Assembly: GCA_021852275.1 (NCBI GenBank)
Contig: JAJZNX010000066.1
Location: 1 to 36,892 of the forward strand
Reading direction: 5' to 3'
Origin: Planctomycetota bacterium
GTDB lineage: Bacteria > Planctomycetota > Phycisphaerae > WQYP01
DNA: 36,892 nt
Part shown: positions 8,836 to 17,547 of the stretch, piece after piece
Layout of the letters: every line of letters begins with the position of its first letter
How positions within the stretch are numbered: the first letter of the stretch is position 1
Notes under the pieces: generated by a model
What the model was told of the DNA's origin: nothing
Seen by the model: the letters and a program-made list of their open reading frames with translations, nothing else
The model's database searches: none
Translations under genes and position numbers: made by a program

Positions 8836-9390
8836 ATGAAGATTTATACCCGTCAGGGCGATCAGGGCCAAACCGGTCTTTTTGATGGCACACGTGTATC
8901 TAAAGACCACTGGCGTATTGAAACGTACGGCACCGTCGATGAACTCAACAGCGTGCTGGGACTGGCTATTGCAACGTGCATCGAGCCTGCGCTGCAAAAA
9001 TTGCTGCTTAGAATTCAACACCAGCTATTTGACCTGGGTGCGGATTTGGCCACGCCTGCGGATTCCCCAAACGCCCACCGTGTACGACGGATATCGCCTG
9101 CGGACACGGAATTTCTTGAAAAGCAGATTGATCTGGCGGACGCACGGTTGACTCCACTTAGAGAGTTTGTACTGCCGGGCGGAACCATCCTGGCAGCGCA
9201 ACTCCATGTGGCCCGCACCGTATGCCGACGGGCGGAGCGCCGCCTGGTTACGCTGATGCAGCACGAGAAACTTGATCCGCAGCCGCTGATTTATCTCAAC
9301 CGATTAAGCGATTTGCTTTTCACCCTGGCCCGATTGGCCAATCATCTGGAAAAAAAAATGGATGTTCCCTGGCAGCCCGGCGGGGCATAA
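8836..9390 (+). CDS. Cob(I)alamin adenosyltransferase, PduO type
   Basis: Transfers the adenosyl group of ATP to cob(I)alamin (or a corrinoid precursor) to make coenzyme B12; cytoplasmic, normally a trimer. The 184 residues match the PduO/MMAB family in size and order of motifs: N-terminal ATP loop TRQGDQGQTGLFDG, then RIETYGTVDELNSVLG, a helical core, FVLPGGT, and the corrinoid/ATP helix ARTVCRRAERR, ending with LSDLLFTLAR. I chose the ATG at 8836 because the family starts directly with the M-K-I-Y-T-R segment; the longer upstream frame has no conserved residues. The ribosome binding site is poor (AGGA). No other cobalamin genes are nearby, so it may serve salvage of imported corrinoid. Confidence 0.93.
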   Translation: MKIYTRQGDQGQTGLFDGTRVSKDHWRIETYGTVDELNSVLGLAIATCIEPALQKLLLRIQHQLFDLGADLATPADSPNAHRVRRISPADTEFLEKQIDLADARLTPLREFVLPGGTILAAQLHVARTVCRRAERRLVTLMQHEKLDPQPLIYLNRLSDLLFTLARLANHLEKKMDVPWQPGGA

Positions 9391-9443
9391 GCTTGCCTGG
9401 TGCCATGCGACCATCAGCAGAACCGGCGGTTTGCTCGCCCGCC

Positions 9444-10646
9444 TTACGTTTCCACCGCAACCGCTGTTGGTCGAGGGGCGGAGAATTCCACCGTAAACGG
9501 ATAAATCGCCTGGTGGATGCGCCGTCCACCCACCACCACACTAAGCCGCCCCTGCCAGCGGAGAATGATGCGGGCGGGCCTGATTTTAAACTTGGGAATG
9601 GGTTCCAGGCTGGCGGGCAATTCATAGGCCGCCGTTCCGACGAGGGGATTTTCCGCGCCGGCCATCGTCGAAGCCACCAAGGACTGGGCCGAAAGCCACG
9701 GAATATCTTCCACCAATTGCGAACCGGAGCGCAACAAATCGCTCACAAACAACGCTTGGCGATGGCAACTCATTTCCAGGACAATTTGTTCCACCGGCAG
9801 GTTTCGCCGGAACCGCTGCGCAACGCGTACTTCAACAGTTTGCCCCATTTTGGGCCGGGCCTTGTTGATGGTAATCACTGGTTCCAGCAGACGCCCAAAG
9901 ATCCACAGCCACCGGAGGCTCATCGCCAGCGGCACCAGGGCGAACAGCACACCGACCACCAGACCGGCCACCGCCAGAGATTGATAATGCCGACCGGCCA
10001 TGACAAAGTATTGCCCGAAGGCAAGAGTCATGGCCGCCAACCAGGTCAGCAACACCAGAATCCAGAATTTAATTTGTCCACCGATGGTATGCCGCGGCTG
10101 CAGAACAAACCATCCATCTGCGGTGGGTTGCGGATTCATGTTGAGGATCGGACCGGCCAACGGAGCCAGCACGGTACGCCAAGCCCAGGCTACCACCAGG
10201 GCGATCATCACGGGAACCAGCACCATCAGATAAAATGCAAAGGAAAAGGGCCGGACCAGCAGCGCTGTGTGTGGATGGGCCGGATCATACCAGGCCTGCA
10301 CTTCGGCCCCGGGAGGATAACGGCAGAGAATAGCTGCGGCCCAGGGCCTGGTGCCTACCCTCTGATGGCCGCGAATGGCGTGGGCGGTATAAAGCTTTCC
10401 CGCTACGGCATATTGATACGTCAGATTCGGCTGGTAATACAAAAAGCCATTGGAACTGATGGTGCGTATCCGGGCCAGGGTAATTTTGGCCGGCACCGCC
10501 TGATAGGTATGGTCAACGCGCCATTGTCTGGCGATGCCATAGATACCGCCCGCCACCATCAGCAGCAATACCACTGCCACACCGATGAGCACAATGCGGG
10601 CGGTGCGCTTAAGCAATACCCTCCGATCTGTTGGGGGCTGGGTCAC
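9444..10646 (-). CDS. DUF3592-type membrane protein
   Basis: Protein of 400 residues with a transmembrane helix near the N-terminus (IVLIGVAVVLLLMVAGGIYGI), then a DUF3592-like extracytoplasmic beta domain. The latter has the usual Y-Q-P-N-L-T-Y-Q-Y-A-V-A-G-K-L-Y-T-A strands and the closing YPPGAEVQAWYDPAHPHTALL. Further helices follow (FAFYLMVLVPVMIALVVAWAW; then two more around ILVLLTWLAAMTLAFG and AVAGLVVGVLFALVPLAM). The C-terminal 160 residues form a beta-rich domain. Function is unknown for this family. The GTG start at 10646 is preferred because AGGAG sits five bases upstream; a TTG at 10769 would add 41 Pro-rich residues without a good ribosome binding site. It follows the PhyH gene on the same strand at 171 bases. 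Confidence 0.78.
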   Translation of the reverse strand: MTQPPTDRRVLLKRTARIVLIGVAVVLLLMVAGGIYGIARQWRVDHTYQAVPAKITLARIRTISSNGFLYYQPNLTYQYAVAGKLYTAHAIRGHQRVGTRPWAAAILCRYPPGAEVQAWYDPAHPHTALLVRPFSFAFYLMVLVPVMIALVVAWAWRTVLAPLAGPILNMNPQPTADGWFVLQPRHTIGGQIKFWILVLLTWLAAMTLAFGQYFVMAGRHYQSLAVAGLVVGVLFALVPLAMSLRWLWIFGRLLEPVITINKARPKMGQTVEVRVAQRFRRNLPVEQIVLEMSCHRQALFVSDLLRSGSQLVEDIPWLSAQSLVASTMAGAENPLVGTAAYELPASLEPIPKFKIRPARIILRWQGRLSVVVGGRRIHQAIYPFTVEFSAPRPTAVAVET

Positions 10647-10817
10647 TGCGGCTCCTGAAGACACGGCAAAGCGCGGCAAATATCCATCCGCCCGCGGCGG
10701 TGGACACCCTGTTGATGGCACCGTCGCCAGCGCCGGGCGTAGGGTTATCTTCGTCGAATCCAGGCCCAAACGCCAGCGTGGTGCAGTTACCAGATCACCT
10801 GTATTAGGTCTGGATGT

Positions 10818-11642
10818 TCACGTGGCGGGGCGAGCCTGCCGCACCGCGCCGTTGTTGTACACCAGCGGAAAATGCGCCCCTTCAATGACCGTGCCCACAC
10901 CCGCCTGAGCCTGGGTGATAAATGGTTCCATCGGATGGTTGACCACCTTGCAATACACACTGCGTTCATTCATATAATGCAGGGCAATGGCCCGCCGGGG
11001 CCGTCCACTGCGGTTGGCGTGGGAACCGTGCCAGGTCAACGAATGGTGGAGGTGCATATTCCCCTTTTTAACAGGACACAGCCGCACTTCCAGGGTGTGG
11101 CCCTGAAAAGTTTTGGGCATGGCCTCAAAGGATTTAATCTGATGGAGAAAATCAATAGTGTTGCCCCATTGGTGAGAACCTGGAATCATGGACATACATC
11201 CGTTATCCACATCCGCATCGTCCAGCGCAATCCAGCAGGTTACCTGCTGATCCTTGGGGGTTAGGCAGGGCCAATAGGGGCTGTCCTGATGCCACATATT
11301 CACACCACCAGTGCTGACCGGTTTGTATTGAATCTGGTCATGCCATAGCCGCAACTGCTTACCCTCCAGCACCTGCTTCACGGCTTCCACCACGGGCGGA
11401 TGAAACACCAACTGGCGAAACAGCTCCGAGGCCTCCCAGATATTTACCACCTGCCACACCGGGGCCTCCGGTTTATTTAAGTTGCTGATGCTCACGGGTT
11501 GCGGAGTACCGGGTTGGTCCTTATCCGCCAGCACACGCAGCACTTCCTGGGCCAGTGCATCGGCGTGCGATTCGGAAATAACTTTACCACTATTGACGAA
11601 CCCATTCTTATGAAAATCCTGTGCCTGCTGCGCGGTAAGCAT
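10818..11642 (-). CDS. Phytanoyl-CoA dioxygenase (PhyH) family protein
   Basis: Predicted non-haem Fe(II)/2-oxoglutarate dioxygenase that hydroxylates a small organic substrate; cytoplasmic. The 274 residues include the iron-binding H-x-D in MWHQDSPYWP and the distal histidine in HHSLTWHGSHANRS, followed by the 2-oxoglutarate-binding arginine in the RSGRPRRAIALHYM segment. The N-terminus has the usual DFHKNGFV helix-strand start. ATG 11642 is chosen because AAGGAG lies eight bases upstream; the longer frame adds a Pro-rich stretch with no similarity. The gene lies downstream of an AraC-type regulator in the same direction, a common arrangement in which the regulator controls a dioxygenase that modifies a carbon source. 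The real substrate cannot be told from sequence. Confidence 0.9.
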   Translation of the reverse strand: MLTAQQAQDFHKNGFVNSGKVISESHADALAQEVLRVLADKDQPGTPQPVSISNLNKPEAPVWQVVNIWEASELFRQLVFHPPVVEAVKQVLEGKQLRLWHDQIQYKPVSTGGVNMWHQDSPYWPCLTPKDQQVTCWIALDDADVDNGCMSMIPGSHQWGNTIDFLHQIKSFEAMPKTFQGHTLEVRLCPVKKGNMHLHHSLTWHGSHANRSGRPRRAIALHYMNERSVYCKVVNHPMEPFITQAQAGVGTVIEGAHFPLVYNNGAVRQARPAT

Positions 11643-11813
11643 GAAGAGTACTCCTTGTTCCAGGCCCGTGGGCCTTGGTTTTTCTGTCGGTACGGACGGG
11701 ACCGCCGGCATCAACTGTCGACGTAAAAAATCGCCACCGCACCACGTTACTTATTGTGCCCGTTTGGGCGGGGCGATCCCATAGCTGGGAGAATCATCTG
11801 TTGGCCGGGCGGA

Positions 11814-12746
11814 TCACGGCCGGGCGGGCGGTATGGCACCCTGACGGCCCGCAAGCGCCATGCGCCGATATTCCGTCGGCGGCAGACCATCCAGCCGCGT
11901 GAAGGTCCGCGAAAACTGAAAGACATCGGCAAAGCCTAACTCCATGGCCACCTGTTTGACGGACTTATTCATATTCACGAGCAATAGCCGGGCTTTTTCG
12001 ATCCGGCGCTGCTGCTGATATTCCCGGGGCGAATAGCCGGTCCACCGCCGAAACACACGGTTAAAATGGGCCCGGGAAAGTCCCGCCAACGCCGCCAACG
12101 CGTTAAGATCCGCCCGCTCCGAAAGATGATGGTCGAACCAGGTGAGTACCGGCTGCATGCGTACCGCCAGAACCACATCGCCGCCGGTACCGCCGGAGTC
12201 CGGCCGGGTTAAAAGCCGCCACAAAATATCCAGCAGCGTCATCCGCGCTTCCAACTTGCCCAGAGGCGTGGACGCGGCGTGGGCCTGCACCACCCGCTCA
12301 AACAACTTCAGCAACGGATTCACCCGCGACAGACGGATGTTCCCAGGCACGTTCAGGCCCCCCTCCAGCAGTACCGCGTAAGGCCGGCGCCGGTCAATGC
12401 GCGGCCCACCGGGGTATGCGTGTCGGCCAAAATCAAAATGAACCGCAATGTGTTCGCACGTATCGTTATTCGCCGAATGCAACCGGTGGGGTTGAAACGG
12501 TGGAATTAAAAATAGCGCCCCCGGCCCAAAATCGACCACCCCAGTGGAGGTTTCAAAGCTCCCCTGGCCGCTCAGCAGCAGCACAAACTCATAATCAAAA
12601 ATAATCCGCCAATCCACATGCAACGGCCCCGCCAGCCGATGCGCTATGCGAATCAGCGGATTCACACGCTCCAGCGGTACCGGAATTAAACGCTGTGGAC
12701 GCAATTTGCCAAATGGTGCTGTTCGCTGAATCGCCATTGTCTTCAT
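11814..12746 (-). CDS. AraC family transcriptional regulator
   Basis: DNA-binding regulator of 310 residues. The N-terminal half is a cupin-like sensor domain (YEFVLLLSGQGSFET, then FGPGALFLIPPFQPHRLH and CEHIAVHFDF), typical of carbohydrate-responsive members. The C-terminal 100 residues hold two helix-turn-helix motifs: LNALAALAGLSRAHFNRVFR followed by the family signature VKQVAMELGFADVFQFSRTF, then the TRLDGLPPTEYRR tail. The start ATG at 12746 has a weak ribosome binding site; a second in-frame ATG three codons later is equally possible. The gene lies 171 bases upstream of the PhyH gene on the same strand and may control it. The ligand is not predictable, though the cupin type often binds sugars. 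Confidence 0.92.
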   Translation of the reverse strand: MKTMAIQRTAPFGKLRPQRLIPVPLERVNPLIRIAHRLAGPLHVDWRIIFDYEFVLLLSGQGSFETSTGVVDFGPGALFLIPPFQPHRLHSANNDTCEHIAVHFDFGRHAYPGGPRIDRRRPYAVLLEGGLNVPGNIRLSRVNPLLKLFERVVQAHAASTPLGKLEARMTLLDILWRLLTRPDSGGTGGDVVLAVRMQPVLTWFDHHLSERADLNALAALAGLSRAHFNRVFRRWTGYSPREYQQQRRIEKARLLLVNMNKSVKQVAMELGFADVFQFSRTFTRLDGLPPTEYRRMALAGRQGAIPPARP

Positions 12747-12848
12747 GAACCGATTCCAACCTTAGCAGATTGCCACCAGCGAACTATTCACAACTTCTTT
12801 GGCGCCGCACCGGCCAAACCCGCTGAAACTCCGGCCGCCGGTCCGCCT

Positions 12849-14312
12849 TCACGGAGATAAATTCTTAAACCGGGCAATAGCCGCCTGCCGAGCCTGTCCA
12901 TGATCCACTACTGGTGCCGGATAGTTGCGGCCTATGATACACCCGGCCTGCTTTTGTATAGACGGAGGCATGAGCCACGGCTGATGGATGCTTTGGACGG
13001 GGACCTGGCCAAGTTCGGGCAACCAGCGCCGGATGAAAATACCGTGCGGATCAAAACGCCGGCCCTGCAAGATCGGGTTCATTACTCGAAAGTAGGGTGC
13101 TGCATCGGTGCCGGTGCCGGCACTCCATTGCCATCCGCCCACGTTACTGGCCTGGTCATAATCGCAGAGCCATTGGCGAAAAAAGTTTTCGCCCACGCGC
13201 CAATCGATATCCAAATCCTTCACCAGAAACATGGCGGTAATCATGCGCAGCCGATTATGCATCCAGCCCGTCGCCACCAGCACGCGCATGGCCGCATCCA
13301 CAATGGGATAGCCCGTCTCACCACGGGTCCATGCGGCCAGCCGATCCGGCCTTTTAGGCCAGGCCAGCGTGGCGTAGCGCCGTTGAAAGGCCTCTGTCGC
13401 CGTATGCGAATAATGGAACAAAATCATGCGATAGAATTCGCGCCAGATTAATTCTGCCAGCCATGTGGCTGCGCCGCTGTTTTTGTCATCAGCGGCTCCG
13501 GCGTGCAAGGCTGCCAGGACGCACTGCCGGATGGAAATAGTGCCGGCGTTGAGATGAGCCGAAAGCCGCGAACTGCCGTCTACGGCTGGAAAATTCCGCT
13601 GCATGGCATACTCCCGAATGGGCTGTGCGGTAAAGTTGGCCAGCATCGCGGCTGCACCAGATTCGCCGGTGGGCAAGGTGTTTTTCACATCACCATAACC
13701 TAAATCGCGGGGCGTGGGCACCGTATCCGCGGCGCACCGTAACGCGGCGCTTTTGCTCGGCAGTCTGGTAGACTGCACCGGATTTTGCTCCAGGGCTGCC
13801 AGCCAGGCCCGCTTGTACGGTGAAAACACGTGGTACACACTTTCCGACCCTGTCAGCAGTTCAAATTCCTCAAAAATGACGCCATCTTTGCACGCCCGCA
13901 CCTTGACGCCTGCGTCCTGGGCCAACCGCGTCAGCCGTCGATCCAGCGCCAGTTGGCGAGGCTCATACTCTTTGTTGAAGGTAATGCCGTCCGCACCAAG
14001 TTGCCTGGCCATGGCGACAAGAGCAGCAGCGGGGTCCGCGGTGGTCACAATTTTCAATGGGATATTCAGAGAGAGCAATCCCTGCCGCAATTCGGTCAGC
14101 GCTGCGAGCCAGAAACCCGCCTGAAATGGCCCCATACACCCGGCAGTGGCGGGAAACCAGCGGGTATCAACAACAAAAACCCCCACCACGGCATCCGCCA
14201 GTCGGGCCGCCGCCGCCAGGGCCGTGTTGTCATGTACCCGAAAATCGCGTCTGAACCAGTGCAGGTAAATGGACAGAAATAACCTCCTGACTACGTGTAT
14301 CCAAAAAAGCAC
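12849..14312 (-). CDS. phrB: Deoxyribodipyrimidine photo-lyase, class I
   Basis: Light-driven repair enzyme that splits UV-induced pyrimidine dimers using reduced FAD. N-terminal Rossmann antenna domain begins LHWFRRDFRVHDNTAL. The helical FAD domain has the diagnostic WLAELIWREFYRMIL, GYPIVDAAMRVLVATGWMHN, FRQWLCDYDQASNVGGWQWS and AGTGTDAAPYFRVMNP blocks. At about 487 residues it is of normal size. The start is unclear: the only canonical in-frame start before the conserved region is GTG 14312 (weak GAGG upstream), while a perfect AGGAGG (14283-14288) lies inside that reading frame, six bases before a CTG codon (14274-14276) placed four codons before the conserved L-H-W-F. A cryptochrome is less likely given the complete photolyase motifs. 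The gene lies 81 bases after the STN-repeat gene on the same strand. Confidence 0.94.
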   Translation of the reverse strand: MLFWIHVVRRLFLSIYLHWFRRDFRVHDNTALAAAARLADAVVGVFVVDTRWFPATAGCMGPFQAGFWLAALTELRQGLLSLNIPLKIVTTADPAAALVAMARQLGADGITFNKEYEPRQLALDRRLTRLAQDAGVKVRACKDGVIFEEFELLTGSESVYHVFSPYKRAWLAALEQNPVQSTRLPSKSAALRCAADTVPTPRDLGYGDVKNTLPTGESGAAAMLANFTAQPIREYAMQRNFPAVDGSSRLSAHLNAGTISIRQCVLAALHAGAADDKNSGAATWLAELIWREFYRMILFHYSHTATEAFQRRYATLAWPKRPDRLAAWTRGETGYPIVDAAMRVLVATGWMHNRLRMITAMFLVKDLDIDWRVGENFFRQWLCDYDQASNVGGWQWSAGTGTDAAPYFRVMNPILQGRRFDPHGIFIRRWLPELGQVPVQSIHQPWLMPPSIQKQAGCIIGRNYPAPVVDHGQARQAAIARFKNLSP

Positions 14313-14393
14313 GTCCCCTCAAACCCACCAGACCCCAGATATGGGCCTCATAGGTGGACAGAGCCTTGCATGGCCCTGCAGTGGCCGGGACGG

Positions 14394-15542
14394 TCAGGGG
14401 CGATTTTCCGGCGACGGCTTTGTGGTCGGAGTAAGTTGTGTGCCCAGCATATTCAGGTCGTGCTGTAATCTGGCTCCCAGACGCTTGCGCACATCGACGG
14501 ACAATTGTGATTTCCTGACAAATAAATTCAGGTGAATTCCATCCGCCAGAGGGATGCGAATCATTCCCACAATCGGATCGCGTCCCCGCGGCTCCGCGGC
14601 AGTTAATAGCCGGGGCGGCGCGATCACCAGATGTTCTCCGCGAATCCGCCAAATCATGCCGGTGGCCCCGCTGATGGCCGCCAGGGTCTGTTCGGCACTG
14701 CCGCCATTGGAACGCACATTTACCGTCGGAATGGCCAGATATAAGCCGGGAGCCGGGGCTAACCACAGCCCCGTCGCCCGCGCCAGATCCGCCAGCACCA
14801 CCTGCAGAGGAGCATCGGCGGCATGAAGAAACACCGGCCGATGCAGTTGATGCCGCACCCACCGCGCTGCGCTGCTGACAAAAATCCGATCATGCCGCAC
14901 ATACCATACACAATGCAAGGCCCGCGCATAGGTATTTAAGGCTCGGGCCGCGGATTCGGGCAATTCCCGTCGCACCGCCGACACAGCCGTGGCCTGCAAG
15001 GCCGCCGATACTATCGGCAACCGCACTGCCGACAGGGGCTGGCCCAGTTGTTTGGCCAGATCCGCCGGCCATTGCGAATCAATATGGACCACCGTTGACC
15101 CATATACCGCCCGCAGCAAGTTAAGCTCCACCCAGGTGGCGCGCCGCCCGGTGTGACGCAAGGCCCGGGACGGCATGACCACCAGGTGCCCACCCACCGG
15201 ACAAATTCGCAACGCCAGTTGGCCGACAATGGATTCCATGGCTGCTTGTACCGAAACATTTTTGAACCGGGCGCTGATCCGGGTGCGACCGCCCAGCGGC
15301 AAAAGCTGGTAGACGCGCTGCTGCACGTCAATGGGAATACGAGCCTTATCGGCCAGCGTTGAAAAGGCCCGCCGCAGTGTACAGGTTTTGAGATTCAAGC
15401 TGATGCGCTGGGCAAGCATCCGTTGTAAATACATGGCACGGTCTGACCTGGCCGCAGCGGGTGCCGCCGCCCAATCCGGGCGCACACCCAGCGCCATCAC
15501 CGCCAACACCATGCCCAACACCATTCGCGATTGCTGCGTCAT
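14394..15542 (-). CDS. Exported protein with STN-like repeats
   Basis: Predicted periplasmic protein of 382 residues. The first 26 residues form a signal peptide (hydrophobic core VLGMVLAVMALGV, then a probable cut after AAA). The mature part contains what look like STN-type units (the secretin/TonB short N-terminal fold): one at about 46-123 (ISLNLKTCTLRRAFSTLADK ... VSVQAAMESIVGQLALRI ... GGHLVVMP), a second, degenerate one at about 150-223 ending in WYVRHDRIFVSS, and a third at about 236-309 (VFLHAADAPLQVVLADLARATG ... SAEQTLAAISGATGMIWRI ... HLVIAP). No secretin barrel, FecR or TonB-receptor domain follows. The start has GGAG seven bases upstream. It is 31 bases after purB on the same strand. 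The role may be in envelope assembly or signalling; this is inference. Confidence 0.72.
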   Translation of the reverse strand: MTQQSRMVLGMVLAVMALGVRPDWAAAPAAARSDRAMYLQRMLAQRISLNLKTCTLRRAFSTLADKARIPIDVQQRVYQLLPLGGRTRISARFKNVSVQAAMESIVGQLALRICPVGGHLVVMPSRALRHTGRRATWVELNLLRAVYGSTVVHIDSQWPADLAKQLGQPLSAVRLPIVSAALQATAVSAVRRELPESAARALNTYARALHCVWYVRHDRIFVSSAARWVRHQLHRPVFLHAADAPLQVVLADLARATGLWLAPAPGLYLAIPTVNVRSNGGSAEQTLAAISGATGMIWRIRGEHLVIAPPRLLTAAEPRGRDPIVGMIRIPLADGIHLNLFVRKSQLSVDVRKRLGARLQHDLNMLGTQLTPTTKPSPENRP

Positions 15543-15573
15543 CGACTTTCTCCGGAATCCGGCCTGCGCGGCA

Positions 15574-17013
15574 TTACACCTTCAATGCCACCTTATGCTC
15601 CAATCTGCCTACGTAACGATCGCGGATCGGTTGCACGGTGTGGGCGATAAACTCGTCCACCTGCTCCACCGAGCGCCCGATGTAACGTCGCGGTTCCATG
15701 ATTTTATCAAGTTCCACCCCGGCAAAGGCCGGATCCTGCCGTAGTCGTAGCAGCAGATCATTTTCCAACCCCATATCCTTCACCTGGCGTGCCGCAGAAA
15801 GCGAATGCTTGCGAATTTTTTCGTGCAGGTCCTGGCGGTCTCCACCGGCCTTGGTGACCGCCATGAGAATATTTTCGGTGGCCATGAACGGTAGTTCCGC
15901 CATCAGCCGCTGGTTGATGACGCGAACATGGACCACCATGCCACGAACGACATAGATTAAAATATCCAAAATGGCATCCGCGGATAGAAACGCCTCCGGC
16001 ACCGACAATCGCTTGTTCGAGGAATCGTCCAGGCTGCGTTCAAACATCTGCTGCCCCGCAGTCAGCATGGGTTGCAGGGCCAGGCCCATAAGCCAGCGGG
16101 CCAACCCGGTGACGCGTTCGCTTAAAACCGGATTGCGTTTGTAGGCCATGGCCGACGAACCCACCTGCTCATCTTCCATCGGTTCATCCAGTTCCTTAAA
16201 TGCCGCAAGCATGCGGATATCCTGGGCCATTTTCTGCGCTGCGGCGGCCACGACCGCCAAACTGGCCAGGATCTGGGCATCCATCACTCGTGGGTAGGTC
16301 TGGCCGGTTACCGGATGAACGCGCTGAAACCCCAGACGCTCGGCCACCAGTTTTTCCAGCCGTTTGACCTTCTCATGGTCGCCATCAAACAATTCCAGAA
16401 AAGATGCCTGCGTGCCGGTGGTGCCTTTAATGCCGCGCAGCATCAACGTTTCCATCCGCAATTCAATATCCGCCAAAGCCAGCACAAAGTCATAGCACCA
16501 TAAAACGGCCCGCTTGCCCATGGTGCAGGGCTGGGCCGGCTGCAAATGGGTGTAGGAGAGCGAAGGCAGGTCTTTCCACTGCTGGGCAAAGCGGGCCAGG
16601 CTGTCAATGAGATTGGCCAGCTTCAGGCGGATAATTTGCAGCCCGTCGCGCAGCAGCAGCACATCCGTGTTGTCCACCACATCCATGGAGGTCGCACCCA
16701 GATGAAGAATCGGTTTGGCCAACGGGGCCGCCTTGGCAAATGTCTGCAGATGGGCCATCAGGTCATGGCGAAGCCGTTGCTCCTGCCGGGCTGCTTCATG
16801 ATAGTCAATGTCATCCAGGTGGACACGCATCTGCTGAAGCTGTTCTTCCGTAATGGGCAGCCCCAACTCTTTTTCCGCTTCTGCCAGGGCCAGCCAGATT
16901 CTGCGCCAGGTCGAGAATTTGCGTTGGGGCGAAAATACTTCCAGCATCTCGGCGGAAGCATTGCGTGTTACCAGGGGATTTTCGTAAACATGAGGTGAAT
17001 GGGTTGGTGACAT
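15574..17013 (-). CDS. purB: Adenylosuccinate lyase
   Basis: Fumarase-superfamily enzyme that acts twice in purine synthesis, cleaving SAICAR to AICAR and adenylosuccinate to AMP, with fumarate released; cytoplasmic tetramer. The 479 residues resemble the longer, ADSL-like branch of the family. Visible motifs are HLGATSMDVVDNTD (104-117), the catalytic histidine in THLQPAQP (156), and the flexible signature loop GSSAMAYKRNP (285-295) with the catalytic serine. ATG 17013 is chosen for AAGGA seven bases upstream and because the frame beyond it lacks conserved residues. Other superfamily members (ASL, fumarase, CMLE) differ in the signature loop context. A plausible promoter and an operator-like palindrome lie directly upstream. 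No other purine genes are nearby. Confidence 0.95.
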   Translation of the reverse strand: MSPTHSPHVYENPLVTRNASAEMLEVFSPQRKFSTWRRIWLALAEAEKELGLPITEEQLQQMRVHLDDIDYHEAARQEQRLRHDLMAHLQTFAKAAPLAKPILHLGATSMDVVDNTDVLLLRDGLQIIRLKLANLIDSLARFAQQWKDLPSLSYTHLQPAQPCTMGKRAVLWCYDFVLALADIELRMETLMLRGIKGTTGTQASFLELFDGDHEKVKRLEKLVAERLGFQRVHPVTGQTYPRVMDAQILASLAVVAAAAQKMAQDIRMLAAFKELDEPMEDEQVGSSAMAYKRNPVLSERVTGLARWLMGLALQPMLTAGQQMFERSLDDSSNKRLSVPEAFLSADAILDILIYVVRGMVVHVRVINQRLMAELPFMATENILMAVTKAGGDRQDLHEKIRKHSLSAARQVKDMGLENDLLLRLRQDPAFAGVELDKIMEPRRYIGRSVEQVDEFIAHTVQPIRDRYVGRLEHKVALKV

Positions 17014-17054
17014 CGGCAGATCCTTCAAAAATGCTCCGACCTGAAACTGGATAA

Positions 17055-17083
17055 ATAATAGCATAAAATCCCGCGGACTTGAA
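17055..17083 (-). promoter_or_regulatory. Predicted purB promoter
   Basis: Minus strand: -35 TTCAAG (17078-17083), 17-base spacer, -10 TATTAT (17055-17060), 41 bases before the purB start. The -10 is good (5 of 6), the -35 moderate. Confidence 0.45.
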
Positions 17084-17091
17084 TTGTCCGC
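17073..17091. promoter_or_regulatory. Operator-like palindrome at the purB promoter
   Basis: Perfect inverted repeat GCGGAC - 7 bases - GTCCGC overlapping the predicted -35 of purB. The position suits a repressor site. No known regulator motif is recognised. Confidence 0.4.
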
Positions 17092-17199
17092 AGGTGCTGC
17101 CGCAGAGGATTCCCCGCTGGAGACGAGGCCCTGTCGGCGACATCATCGAATTCCCCAAGGGCTTGACTCGACCAGGGCCATCTTGTAATTTATGGGTTG

Positions 17200-17215
17200 C
17201 AGATACACATATCTG
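17200..17215. repeat. Perfect inverted repeat between purB and the cold-shock gene
   Basis: CAGATA - CACA - TATCTG, 120 bases upstream of the cold-shock gene, in the 321-base divergent region. Could be a regulator site; nothing else is seen in this gap apart from the purB promoter. Confidence 0.35.
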
Positions 17216-17334
17216 TGTGTGATCGGCCAGATTTTGGGTTTTACGCAGTCGGACTCCGCGGAGGTTAGAATATACTGGCGGCGGGGGCCGGCGAATTCTC
17301 ATGCATCGCCTTGTGATTGTCAATGAGGTGCGTT

Positions 17335-17547
17335 ATGAGCAGTAGCACAGGAATAGTCAAATGGTTCAACAGCCGCAAGGGGTTTGGCTTTATCCGCGAC
17401 AAAAATAACCAGGATATTTTCGTCCATCATTCCTCCATTCTTGCGGAAGGGTATCGCTCTTTACGGGCGGGCGACTTGGTAGAGTTTGAAGCCCAGGCCG
17501 GCCCTAAAGGCATCAAGGCCGCCAACGTGCGGCGGGTGCCGGATTAA
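17335..17547 (+). CDS. Cold-shock protein, CspA family
   Basis: Small single-domain OB-fold protein of 70 residues that binds single-stranded RNA and DNA and melts RNA structure at low temperature or during growth changes; cytoplasmic. The two RNA-binding motifs are present: GIVKWFNSRKGFGFI (RNP1, with the aromatic residues of KGFGFI) and DIFVHHSSI (RNP2). A conserved-position LRAGDLVEFEAQAGPKGIKAANV follows. ATG 17335 is chosen because GAGGTG sits four bases upstream; an earlier in-frame start would add six residues and overlap that site. The gene is preceded by a 320-base leader region, which in this family often carries a thermosensitive 5' UTR, but no specific fold was established here. 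Confidence 0.93.
   Translation: MSSSTGIVKWFNSRKGFGFIRDKNNQDIFVHHSSILAEGYRSLRAGDLVEFEAQAGPKGIKAANVRRVPD

Noticed and set aside
9393-10658. Long plus-strand frame opposite the DUF3592 gene
   Set aside because: His/Gln/Pro/Gly-rich composition typical of an antisense shadow; the minus strand has membrane helices, DUF3592 motifs and a good ribosome binding site.
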